This document shows positions 11,322-20,974 of a DNA stretch of 64,000 nucleotides, piece by piece. Each line of letters starts with the position of its first letter. Position 1 is the first letter of the stretch. A program made the translations under genes and the position numbers. Under the pieces are notes generated by a model, which ran no database searches, had not been told where the DNA came from, and saw only the letters and a list, made by a program, of their open reading frames with translations. The DNA lies in NCBI RefSeq assembly GCF_041296385.1, contig NW_027184062.1:749001-813000 (forward strand). The letters run 5' to 3'. This DNA comes from Aphelocoma coerulescens. Taxonomy: Eukaryota > Chordata > Aves > Passeriformes > Corvidae.

Positions 11322-11678
11322 TCAGTCTCTGCTTGTGGAAGGACCATCCCAGTCTCTGCTTGTAGAAGGACCATCTGCCTGATGGTCAACATCTTGGTCA
11401 TCATCAGAAGAGTCTGATGGCTGATGATCTACATTCTGGTGGCCACTTGGATGGTTGGTGTTCTGGTCATCATTTGGAGGTTGCCTGTTCTGCCTCTGGT
11501 GCCGTAGGGCAGGGCGAACACATTTTGCAGCTAGCCACCGTACCCCAGTATCTGTAGAAACGCAAGCATAGCCACGACCCCAAACCATAAGTTCCCGCAG
11601 GCCTTCCCACTGGTTAGTGAGTAAATTCCACACCCAGACTTTTGCCCAGGGCAGTTGTCTCTTGCCTGCAGATTGCAA
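11322..11678 (-). pseudogene. pol: Class II ERV integrase C-terminal fragment
   Basis: A 118-residue frame, entered from upstream rather than starting at an ATG. It contains W-G-R-G-Y-A-C-V-S-T followed by R-W-L-A-A-K, the pattern of the betaretroviral integrase C-terminal domain. The tail is rich in Asp, Gln and His and ends in a short duplicated segment (G-P-S-T-S-R-D twice). The catalytic core is absent. It lies about 115 bases from the polypurine tract, so env must be deleted or nearly so. Confidence 0.78.
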
Positions 11679-12090
11679 TGAGAGAAAGTGATTCAGAAGA
11701 ACAGGATTCTTTGAATTTTGTGGTACCGTAAGGTGATTAATTGTATACGAGCTTTTGCTAGTCGGCTTCAGTAACCAAATTCAAAGGTTCCTGTGAGAAT
11801 CGTTGAAAAGCCATGATAACAGCCCTTAATTCAACTAACTAAGCAGAGTCTGACTCGGATTGGTGTGTTAATCAACCACTGCAAAGGCAGTGTAGGATAC
11901 TGTGCACCTTTGCGCACAGTGACCCCTGCTAAAAATTTGTCCCGATCCGTATGCCCCAGGCTGCCAACACATCCCGTCCCCAAAGGTTAAGGGAAGTGGT
12001 AGTAACATAAGGCCTAATTGTAGCTGTGTGCCCCTCTGAGTCCTTCACCGTCACAGGCCGTTCGCTTCAATAGCTCTGTGTGGTTCATCC

Positions 12091-12363
12091 TCATCCTGTG
12101 ATGGCCGATCCCACTGGGGGTAAAGGCCATGAGGGAGGCCACGCAGAGAAGGAGATGATAGTTACATCAGCACCAGTATCAATCAAACCTTGAAGCTGAG
12201 TCCAGGGCGGACGGGCGTTCGGCAGGATCAGGGTACACGTCATCTGTGGCCTTTGGTCAGAGATGTCTGCAGTCCAGAAGGCCTGCAGAAGTCCTGTAGA
12301 TCCACTGCTGTTATCTTTGTGAGTTTGTTGTTCTATCCTGGGGACACAAGACTTAAAAGGCAC
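12091..12363 (-). pseudogene. pro: Class II ERV protease fragment
   Basis: Minus-strand frame containing G-L-I-D-T-G-A-D-V-T with the active-site D-T-G-A codons at 12169-12180. Retroviral aspartic proteases use this Asp as a dimer. The frame closes at 12091, but a protease-like C-terminal stretch (W-G-R-D-V-L) continues at about 11930-12060 in broken form. No gag or dUTPase domain is recognisable upstream. Confidence 0.78.
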
Positions 12364-12399
12364 TAATTTAGCAAGGCAGGTCTTTTCAGGAATAGTTAC

Positions 12400-12723
12400 A
12401 GGGGGTTTTCAAATTCCCTATAAAACTGAGGACAAGGCTCCGAGGAGCGGATTCCCATCAATCCGACCTCATCCTCATCCTATCGCATTAAACCTGTTAG
12501 AAGCCAGACCTGAACAGCCCCTCTCTTCCTTTGTCTCTGAGCTAACGTGAGCCGACATCAACGGCTCCTGCCGTGTTTCCCTCTGCAAAGAAGCCAGCTA
12601 GCTAGCCCAGCAAGCTCTTTTCCTGATCCCGAAGTCGCTTCAGCGACGCGTGGAGGTAACGCAGCTGGACTGTCTCTGACCAGGGGCACGCCAGAGTCAG
12701 TGCCTCGAGCACCAAACGCTGCG
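12400..12723 (+). other. Possible solo LTR scrap, otherwise unassigned
   Basis: CTATAAAACTGAGG near 12418-12431 followed about 60-70 bases later by GCATTAAACCTG resembles the TATA box and poly(A) signal spacing of a plus-strand LTR R region. No second LTR end or coding region is visible. The sequence is cut by the palindrome boundary at 12,724. Weak call. Confidence 0.25.
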
Positions 12724-13432
12724 TTATTGGACATTGAAGGTTCAGGCTAAGGAGAATCCAAAACGTGGACAGCATCTCCCTTCTGCTGGAAGCCTTGAAG
12801 TTCACCACTGCAGTCTGCAGCCTACACAGATCATGTGAGTATTGTAAAAGTTCTCCAAGGAAGAGCAAGAACGAGGCTAATACATGCACACAAACGCTGA
12901 TCAAAAGCACTTGATGCTCTTGGACAAAAATAGGGAACCTTCACTTTTGGAAAGACAAGGTGACTATGGTTGTCTCTACAGTACTAGTAGGAAAATATCC
13001 CTGAAGTTTTGCAAAACCTCTTTTCAGGGGTTTGTTAACTTCATCTTTGTTAAGAACTGGGGAACACAGGGAGACCTGTCACTTTTTTTGCAGAATGCCA
13101 TAGAAACTGCTACACTCACTTCAACAACAGTCCAAGTAACCTTCTCTGCAAATACTGACCATTTGCAGTTCTGGTTGATACAAGCCCCCATTACCTAAGA
13201 AAGGAACAACTCGGCAAGCAGTTTGCATAGATGAACAACTTAGCACGACTGCGGCTGATGACATGCCCTGACCTTTTTTGCCTTCAGCTATGGGTGCCGT
13301 ACCCTCCTACCCTCACACATGCCACTCAAAGATCCACCTGTGACAGCAACTGTGCCAAGCCGCCACCCTTCTTCAGCACCATCGCACCTACCACAAGGTA
13401 GCTGAATCAGAGGGAAAAGGAGGTCGCCAATG

Positions 13433-13436
13433 GAGG
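13433..13436. other. ERV1 target-site duplication, 5' side
   Basis: GAGG directly before the LTR's TGTTATA start. It pairs with GAGA at 23529-23532 and with the uninterrupted CCTC at 6446-6449 (complement GAGG) in the other arm. Confidence 0.85.
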
Positions 13437-14089
13437 TGTTATAGACATATATTATATTGGCTTCTCGCAAAGTATAAAGTAGATATTATATAATGTTAGA
13501 AATGCTTTTTGCTGTGTGGATGTAGTTTTCTTTTTAGCAAGAATGTTAGCAAGTGTGAGCACGTAAGATAACCTCCAAACGAACAGAGGATGAGGCCCGA
13601 AAAGCTGCTAATCAACACTTTGTCTAGGGAGCAAAAGGGCCCAAAGGCTACTCCGCCCGGAGAACAGGCGGCCAGGAGAGTCCAAGAGCCGTTATCACCA
13701 CTCTGCCCGGAGAGACGAAGAGGCCCAAAGCTGCAATCAGCCCTGTCTGTCTGGAGAATTAAGAAATCCACCCTACCATCGACTCTTGCCTAGCGGGCCC
13801 AACCCCAAGAATCAAGAGAAATAAAACCACAAGGCAGAAGACTACGCATGCTCTAAAAAGGCGGAACCAAGGAGTGGCCATGCAGAACAGCTCCAGGAAA
13901 AGTTTTAATATGAATAAAGAACAGACAGTAAAAATGGTATAAAAAAGACTCACCTCTGGCATCAGGTGTGCTCTTGGCAGAGCACCAAGGCACCCGGCCA
14001 TTACCCCGTTGCTTTATTTGATGTGTCTCTTATTGTCTTTATATTAAACCCTTTAAATTCTCACAGGAGAGTGAACCTCGTTTTTCACA
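13437..14089 (+). repeat. ERV1 5' LTR
   Basis: Begins TGTTATA and ends TTTTTCACA. It carries a TATA box (TATAAAA, 13938-13944) and an ATTAAA poly(A) signal (14043-14048) about 100 bases apart, defining U3, R and U5 roughly. It matches the 3' LTR at 22871-23528 with scattered substitutions and small indels, including a 4-base gap near 13,530. Confidence 0.95.
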
Positions 14090-14091
14090 AT

Positions 14092-14109
14092 TAAGGGCTC
14101 GTCCCGGAG
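14092..14109 (+). other. ERV1 primer-binding site, proline-tRNA-like (degenerate)
   Basis: TAAGGGCTCGTCCCGGAG lies two bases after the LTR. It matches the site complementary to the 3' end of tRNA-Pro used by many gammaretroviruses at 14 of 18 positions, including the central GGGCTCGTCC. The invariant TGG start has become TAA. The same bases occur in copy 2 (59128-59145), so the change predates the duplication. Confidence 0.65.
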
Positions 14110-15001
14110 CTACACCTCGCCTCTGAAAAGCGTGGGAGGATTCAAGAAGCAAGGGTAAGGCGCCTCCCGCCCAAGTTGGCAGGACCTTTGCTTAGCATCC
14201 TCTGGCGTGATTTGGTGGCAGCAGGGCAACACCCGGAGGACAAGAAAGACACAAAAATAAAGCAAATGAAAGAGAGCGCTCTCGACAAAAATCCCACAGA
14301 CACTGGAAAAGAAACAGGACTGGGAAGTATTGTCCAAAGAAAAAGGGGGTGGTTACGGGAGATGAGCGTGTGTGAATGAGACGTGGGCTGGTTGCCCCCA
14401 GATCTGCGAAGCGAGTGTGGCAGTCTCTGAGTGCTGCCGTTCCGTCTTGTTCACGAGAACAGCGGCCAGCGAGGAGACAAAGCGAGAGATAAGCGGAGTG
14501 AAAGAATCTCCGGGGGTGACTGGGACGGGGTCCCAGAGAAGGGGTTGCAAAGTGGGAGCTACCCCCCCATATGCTGGGTTGAGGAAAACTCCAAGAGCAC
14601 CCAGGGCCTAAAAGTACCCCAAGAGAGGTTGGGGTTTGGATGCTAGCAATGCTGGGTTGAGGGAAATCCAAGAGCACCCAGAATCCTAAGGATTATATCA
14701 TACCCATGGGTGGATACTAACAAGTGACTTGAAAGAGGTACCTTATTATTCTGTTGTGAGTAGGAATGAGTGAGTGAACAAATATTAAAAAAGAGTGAAT
14801 GTGTGAATGAAAAACTGTGTAATTCGAAGTTAACTTTGTTTTTGGGGAAGGTGGGCTCTAATAAATTTTTTGGTGTTTTTTGTACTGTGAAAGGGTGGGT
14901 AGTATTTTACAGCAGTGAAGATTGGTGTTTTAAAGGAATGAATTAGTATTTCAAAGGGGGGGATAAATTGGTATTTTGAGTAATAGAGAACTCCTGGGAA
15001 A
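14110..15001 (+). other. ERV1 untranslated leader
   Basis: About 890 bases between the primer site and the gag ATG; no gene is recognised. It contains a direct repeat of about 33 bases, starting TGCTGGGTTGAGG near 14571 and again near 14650, each ending CCAAGAGCACCCAG. A leader of this size is usual for gammaretroviruses, where it holds packaging and dimerisation signals, but none is identified here. Confidence 0.6.
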
Positions 15002-16888
15002 ATGGGACAACAACCTAGTAAATTAAGTTCAAATTATAAAAGGGTGCCAGAGGATATACCCCGAGACAGTCCCCTCGGGGTCAAACTCGCAAACTGGGAA
15101 ACTGATCCTTCTACAAAAGGAAAAGAGAAAGTAAAAATGATTCAATTCTGCATGAAAGAGTGGGTAAAAAAGGAAATCAGATCTGATCATGTGTACTGGC
15201 CAAAATACGGGTCTGATGAGGCATGGATTTGCCAGGCTCTAAATGTATTTGTAAATTCAAAAGAGCCATCTCACCCTGAGGAGAGAGAATATGCTTCTTG
15301 CTGGACAGGAATTACAAAACCTCTGGGAACCAAAGTCTTCAAAATATCAGAAACCGCAGAGGAAAAGCAAACAGAAGAGAAAAAAGGCTGAGACCCTTTA
15401 GAAGTATTGCCTCCGCCGCCAGCACCAGAAGCTGCCCTCCTCCCCCTGGCTCCGGGGCTTCCCCCGCCAGCCCCCCCTCCGCCCGCACCGGGGGCCTTTC
15501 CCCCGGCAGCCCTCCCGCCCCAATGGAGCTGGGGGGGAGCCCTGCCCCCGCCCATGCCGGGGATCCCACCCTTCCCATATATCTCGGGAATCCCAGCACC
15601 CTCAATTGCATCAAGGGAAAGGTCACACGTCCCGGCTTCAGCCCCTACCTCTCCTGCCTTGAGAAACCCGGCTTTAGCCCCGGTGCCCGCCTCCTGTGCT
15701 CCGGAATATCTGGCTTCACTGCCATACCCCACCCCCACCCTCTGCACCACAGAATATTCAGCTTCAGCGCCAGACTTTGAATCTGCCCCTCCTCCCCAGG
15801 GGAGTTCGGTGCTTTCTTCCCAAATCAACCCTCTTCTTAACGAAGGAGCACCATCCCAGAATACAGGAGGTGCCATTAAGGCTCCGAGGCAGCCCAACAA
15901 GCCCTCCATTGCTAAACAAACAGAGGGAAGCCGAGAAATTCATTTCTTTCCGTTAAGAGAAGTACCTACGGGAGGAGGGGGAAGCGGCTTTGTGAGTGCT
16001 CCTCTAACCTCTACAGAGGTTAGGAATTTCAAAAAAGAAATTAAAGGATTATTAGAAGACCCCATAGGTACAGCTGAAATGTTGGACCAGTTCTTAGGTC
16101 CCAACATTTTCACTTGGGAAGAAATGCAATCAATAATGAAAATAATATTCTCCCAAGAAGAAAGAGAAATGATTAGAATTGCTGGAATAAAAATTTGGGG
16201 AAAAGAAAACCAACAAGGTCCACCCGGGGATCAGAAAATGCCCATTACACCTCCTAACTGGAACCAAAATGATGAAGCTGGGAGGGGACATATGAATGAT
16301 TATTGTAATTTGATAATCAAGGGAATAAAAGAGGGGGCACTCTGAGGACAAAATGTCAGAAAGGCCTTTGAGGGGCAGCAAGGGAAGGAAGAAACCCCGA
16401 CTGAGTGGCTGGAGAGGCTCCGAAAGAATATGAAACAATATTCTGGGAGAGACCCGGAGTCCCTAGCAGGGCAAGCCCTGCTAAGAGTTCACTTTGTCAC
16501 TCATGCCTGGCCAGATATTAGAAAAAAATTGGAAAAAATAGAAGATTGGTATGAGAAACCATTACAAGACCTAGTAAGGGAAGCTCAAAAGATATATATG
16601 TCCGGAGGGATGAAGAAAAAGCCAAAGTGGGAGCAAAGATCATGATAGCCACTATGCGAGAGAGTACCTTCCAAAAAAAATCTAAAGCCCTCAGGTAACA
16701 CTCCTAAACATTCCAGATTCAGAAATGGTGGAAAAGAGAAAAATAAAACCTCAGCACAATCAAGATTCCAAGAACAACCCAGGGATGCCTGTTTCTATTG
16801 CAAGGAAGAAGGGCATTATCAAAGAGAATGCCCCCACCTGAGGAGGGATCTGAAAAGATTTCAAGAGACACGCACAGAAGAAAAATAG
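15002..16888 (+). pseudogene. gag: ERV1 gag, inactivated
   Basis: Starts at ATG in a M-G-Q-Q context, matching the N-terminal myristoylation signal of gammaretroviral matrix. The matrix region is followed by a long Pro/Ala-rich linker (about 15407-15600), a capsid region (about 15950-16570) with a major homology region near 16360-16430, and a single C-x2-C-x4-H-x4-C zinc knuckle at about 16790-16831. Breaks: TGA at 15389, TGA at 16343, a frame change near 16,597 with TGA at 16643, and a further stop near 16,697. The terminal UAG (16886-16888) is the natural gag/pol boundary. No PPxY late motif was found, unlike ERV2. Confidence 0.9.
16886..16888 (+). promoter_or_regulatory. ERV1 gag-pol UAG, putative readthrough stop
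   Basis: The UAG separates gag from pol in the same reading frame and is followed by a G-rich stretch. Gammaretroviruses make Gag-Pol by suppressing such a UAG with a downstream pseudoknot. The equivalent stop in ERV2 is at 62564-62566. Because gag is broken upstream, the site is a relic here. Confidence 0.65.
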
Positions 16889-19800
16889 GGAAATCATGGG
16901 CTCTATTTTTGGGGGGATAAATACCATCTGGAGCCTTTGATAACTTTAAAAGTAGGCCCCGAAGAGGAAGTATTGGAATTTATAGTTGACACTGGGGCAG
17001 AAAAGACTTGTGTGATGAATATTCCAAAAGGGAGTAATGATATGGTAAAAGTAACAGGAGCAAAGGGGGAAGGATTTAAGGTCTCTGTCATTAAAGATGT
17101 GGTTATTGAAGGGGAAACAAAAATAGGGATAGGGGATGCTTTGTTAGCTCCTGAGGCTGGCAGCAATTTATTGGGAAGGGATTTACAAATCCAACTGGGG
17201 ATTGGAGTCATACCAGAAGAAGGGAAAATGACGGCCAAAGTGTTTAAACTTAGCCAAGAAGATGAAAGCAAAATTAACAGAGAGGTTTGGGCTAGGGAAG
17301 GGAATAGGGGTGGACTAGATCTTGACCCCATAAGGGTCACAATTGAAAAAGAAGAAGGTCCCATTTGTGTACATCAGTACCCTATATCTTTAGAAGGGAG
17401 AAAAGGCTTAAAACCAGTGATAGAAGAATTAATAAAGGATGGGACACTAGAACCTTGTAAATCCCCTCATAATAGCCCTATTCTCCCAGTAAAGAAATCT
17501 GATGGAAATTATAAATTAGTGCAAGATTTAAGAGAAGTAAACAAAAGAACACGGGCCTGCTACCCTATGGTTCCTAATCCCTGCACTCTTTTAAGCAAAA
17601 TTCCACCTCAACATCAGTGGTTTAGTGTGGTAGATCTTAAAAATGCCTTTTGGGCCTGCCCACTGGCAGAGGAAAGCCGAAATATTTTTGCCTTTGAATG
17701 GGAAGATCCAAACACAGGGAAAAAGAACCAGTTGAGGTGGACTAAACTGCCACAGGGCTATTGTGAGGCCCCAAATTTATTTGGGCAAGCCTTGGGAGAA
17801 ATACTACAAACCTTCCCCACTCCCCCAGGAATACAATTTATCCAATATGGAGATGACCTTCTAATATCAGGAGAAGATGAAATGAAAGTTAAAGGAGCTA
17901 CCATAAAGCTTCTAAATTTTCTTGGGGAAAAGGGACTAAAGGCATCAAAAAGGAAATTACAGTTTGTGGAATCAGAAGTAAAATATCTCGGCCACCTGAT
18001 AAGCAAAGGTAGCTGACAACTAAGTCCTGAAACAATTACAGGGATTTTATCCCTCCCTCCTCCCTCTTCAAAAAAGGAGGTTAGGAGACTGCTGGGGCTA
18101 CTGGGATATTGCAGATTATGGATTGAAAGATATACACAAGCAGTAAAATTTTTATATGAAAAATTAACAGGGGGAGACAATATACAATGGACCAAAGATG
18201 ATGATGATAATAAATTAGAAAAACTGAAGTTGAAACTAGCCTCGGTACCAGCCCTAAGCTTACCCTCACTAGAAAAACCCTTTCATTTATATGTGAATGC
18301 AGAAAATGGAGTAGCTCATGGTGTATTAGTCCGGGAATGGGGAGGGGTGAGAAGACCAATAGCTTATTTAGCTAAACTATTGGACCCAGTAAGCCGTGGC
18401 TGGCCAGTATGCATTCAAGCCATAGCAGCTACCGCTATTTTGGTGGAGGAGAGCCGTAAGCTCACCTTTGGAAGTAAACTGATTGTATACACACCCCATG
18501 CGGTCCGAAATGTGCTAAATCAAAAAGCTGAAAAATGGTTAACAGACTCCAGGCTATTAAAATATGAAGCAATTCTGATTGACAGTAATGATCTAACTAT
18601 AGAAGCAAGCAAAAGCCTCAATCCGGCCCAATTCCTGTATGGAGAACCAAAAGATGACCTGGCACATGATTGCTTAGAAATTACTCAATACCAAACAAAA
18701 GTTCGAGAAGATCTAGCTGAACAAGCCCTCTTAGAAGAGGAAAGAATATATGTGGATGGTTCATCCAGATGCTTGCAAGGAAAAAGAATGTCAAGATATG
18801 CCTTAGTCGATGGGATAAATATGCAGGCCATCGAAAAAGGAAAACTACCTTCAAATTGGTCGGCGCAGTCTTGTGAATTATACGCTCTAAAGAGAGCACT
18901 GGAGCATTTAGCACACAAAAAGGGGACCGTCTATACTGATTCAAAGTACATACCTTTGGAAAGATCTGGGAAGAAAGGGGTTTACTAAATTCAAAGGGGA
19001 AAGAACTGATACATGAAGGCCTGATTTCAGAAGTGTTGGAAGCATTAAAATTGCCTGAAGAAATAGCCGTAGTGCATATCAAAGGACACCAAGAAGGGAT
19101 GACCCCAGAAATAAGAGGGAATAACCTAGCAGACCAAGAAGCCAAAGATGCAGCAGAAAATGGGACTGAACCAATTCTGTTAATCCTGACCCCAGAAAGG
19201 GGAGAATTGGAAATCCCCAAATTTAGTAAAGAAGAAGAAAAAGAATTATTTAAGATAGGGGGAGAACAAGATCAATCTGGAAAACGGAAACTTCCTGATG
19301 GGAGACAGTTACTTAATAAGCCACTCACTAAGAGAATATTAGAAGATATGCATCAAAAAACTCATTGGGGTACTCAAGCTAGCTTGTGTGATCATTTTCT
19401 AAAAAATTATGGGTGTATTGGAATCTTTGGGGTAGCAAAACAAATAACTGGGAACTGTAGAACTTGCCAAAGAGTGACTAGGAAAATAATGAGAAAAACA
19501 ACATTAGGAGGCCGTGAGTTAGCTCTGCGACCATTCCAAAGTATCCAAGTAGATTTCACTAAACTTCCTCAAATACAGAGATGGAAGTTCCTATTAGTAA
19601 TAGCAGACCACCTAACTTGTTGGGTAGAAGCAGTTCCTGCTACTAGAGCTACAGCTAACATAGTATGCAAAACCCTTCTGGAACAAATTATTCCCAGATA
19701 TGGAATGGTTAATAAAATAAACTCAGATAGAAGAACCCATTTTACATCCAAAGTCTTACAACAAATAACTCAAGCCTTGGGAATAAAATGGGAATTACAT

Positions 19801-20397
19801 ACCCCCTGGCACCCACAAAGTTCAGGCCAAGTAGAAAGAGTGAACCAGACTTTGAAAAAAACTTTAACAAAATTAATGATTGAAACTCAAATGTCATGGG
19901 TAAAATGCTTACCTTTGGCTCTGCTGAGAGGCCGAACACAGCCCAGGTCAGACCTGGGAGTGTCTCCTTATGAGATGATGTTCGGATTACCCTTCCTTAC
20001 TGCTCAACATGAAACAGCCACTTATGAAGTAGGAGAAGTAAGTGTCAAAAAATATGTCACCGCAATTGCCAGAACACTTGAAAATTTGCGGCTGAAAGGA
20101 ATGATCCCTCAAACCACAGCTTTGGAGTTCAAAATTCATAATATCCATTCAGGGGAATGGGTACTAGTAAAAACATGGAAAGAACAATCTTTGACTCCAC
20201 AATGGGAGGGTCCTTTTCAGGTACTGCTGATGACTGAGGCCGCAATCCAGACCAAGGAACGAGGGTAGATCCATGCCAGCAGAATCAAAGGACCTGTAAA
20301 AGAACCTGAAGAGTGGACTGTAATATCCAAACCAGGTGATACCAAATTGATTCTTAAACGGAGACCAGGTGGCAATGAGCTAGAACAATCTAAATAA
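16889..20397 (+). pseudogene. pol: ERV1 pol (protease, RT, RNase H, integrase), inactivated
   Basis: In frame with gag after the UAG. Protease D-T-G-A at 16988-16999. Reverse transcriptase includes L-P-Q-G and a catalytic box reading Y-G-D-D (17846-17857). RNase H from about 18740 has Y-V-D-G and Y-T-D-S-K-Y. Integrase has the His/Cys zinc region (about 19345-19470), catalytic Asp codons at 19552-19554 and 19726-19728, Glu at 19834-19836, and a G-P-F tail motif near 20207. Breaks: TGA at 18014 between RT and RNase H, a frame change near 18,950 in RNase H, and a UAG at 20266 in place of an expected Trp codon. Recognisable pol continues to about 20,397. Confidence 0.92.
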
Positions 20398-20974
20398 TCC
20401 AAGGGATATGCAAAGAATCACACCTAACTGAGAAGTAAAAGCCAAATTTATATCAGTGGCCCCTGGACAAATTCTGGGACATCGTGGAGAAGAATATTCT
20501 CACTTCAAACAGGAAGGGTTGGGACTGGATCAAACAGGGAACTCTCATGTCCTGATTCTAGCCTGTGATTTGTATTAAGAAGGGGGAGAATCACAACTTC
20601 CATCAGTGCCACATCATATACCCTGTTTGAATCATTCTAACACGGGGCATGCCAACCACGTCAAATATAAGTAATTAATCTAGAGGGAAATTGGCATTTC
20701 ACACCGTCGACACCCTAGTTGTAAAGGGTGTCAAGCACAAAATCAACCCCCTATCCAGACAAAATCATAAGCAACAAAAGCAATAACTTTGCTCTGCAGA
20801 TGGGAATTACTAGTGCCTGTTGAATGGGAAACACCTAAGATACGATAAGATACTACAGTTAAAAAGGTGCCAAAAGAAATTTGCCTAAAAGCTACAAAGG
20901 AAGTGACAAGGAAATAGAGGGCAAGACCGGGTCGGCCACTGTACTCGCCACCGAGAAGATCCAATACACCTGCT
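20398..20974 (+). other. ERV1 pol-env interval, no gene recognised
   Basis: About 577 bases between the end of pol and the env start codon. One plus-strand frame, the same as env's ATG, looks coding-like in places but has six stops in about 180 codons, close to chance. It may hold decayed 5' env or accessory sequence. Nothing can be named. Confidence 0.5.

Larger units (their letters stand above)
10810..12400 (-). mobile_element. Class II (betaretrovirus-like) ERV remnant, minus strand
   Basis: Reading the minus strand from 12400 down: a retroviral protease with a D-T-G-A active site; then a protease C-terminal stretch with W-G-R-D (about 12060-11930); then directly an RNase H fragment around A-V-I-M-A-F-Q (about 11870-11755); then an integrase C-terminus; a polypurine tract; and an LTR. 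Reverse transcriptase and most of integrase are missing, so this is an internally deleted copy. No 5' LTR was found. The protease and integrase tail have betaretrovirus/ERVK character. Confidence 0.8.
7178..12723. other. Palindrome 1 spacer (copy 1)
   Basis: Single-copy within the unit. The first 3.6 kb (7178-10809) looks like vertebrate intronic or intergenic DNA. It has a small CA tract near 9125-9138 and one exon-like segment (9569-9635), and otherwise nothing I can identify. From 10810 to about 12400 it holds a minus-strand class II ERV remnant. From 12400 to 12723 there is an LTR-like scrap. The spacer recurs at 52214-57759. Confidence 0.75.

Noticed and set aside
20437..20974. Possible accessory gene or env extension between ERV1 pol and env
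   Set aside because: The suggestive frame has six stops in about 180 codons, near the random rate, and no recognisable motif.
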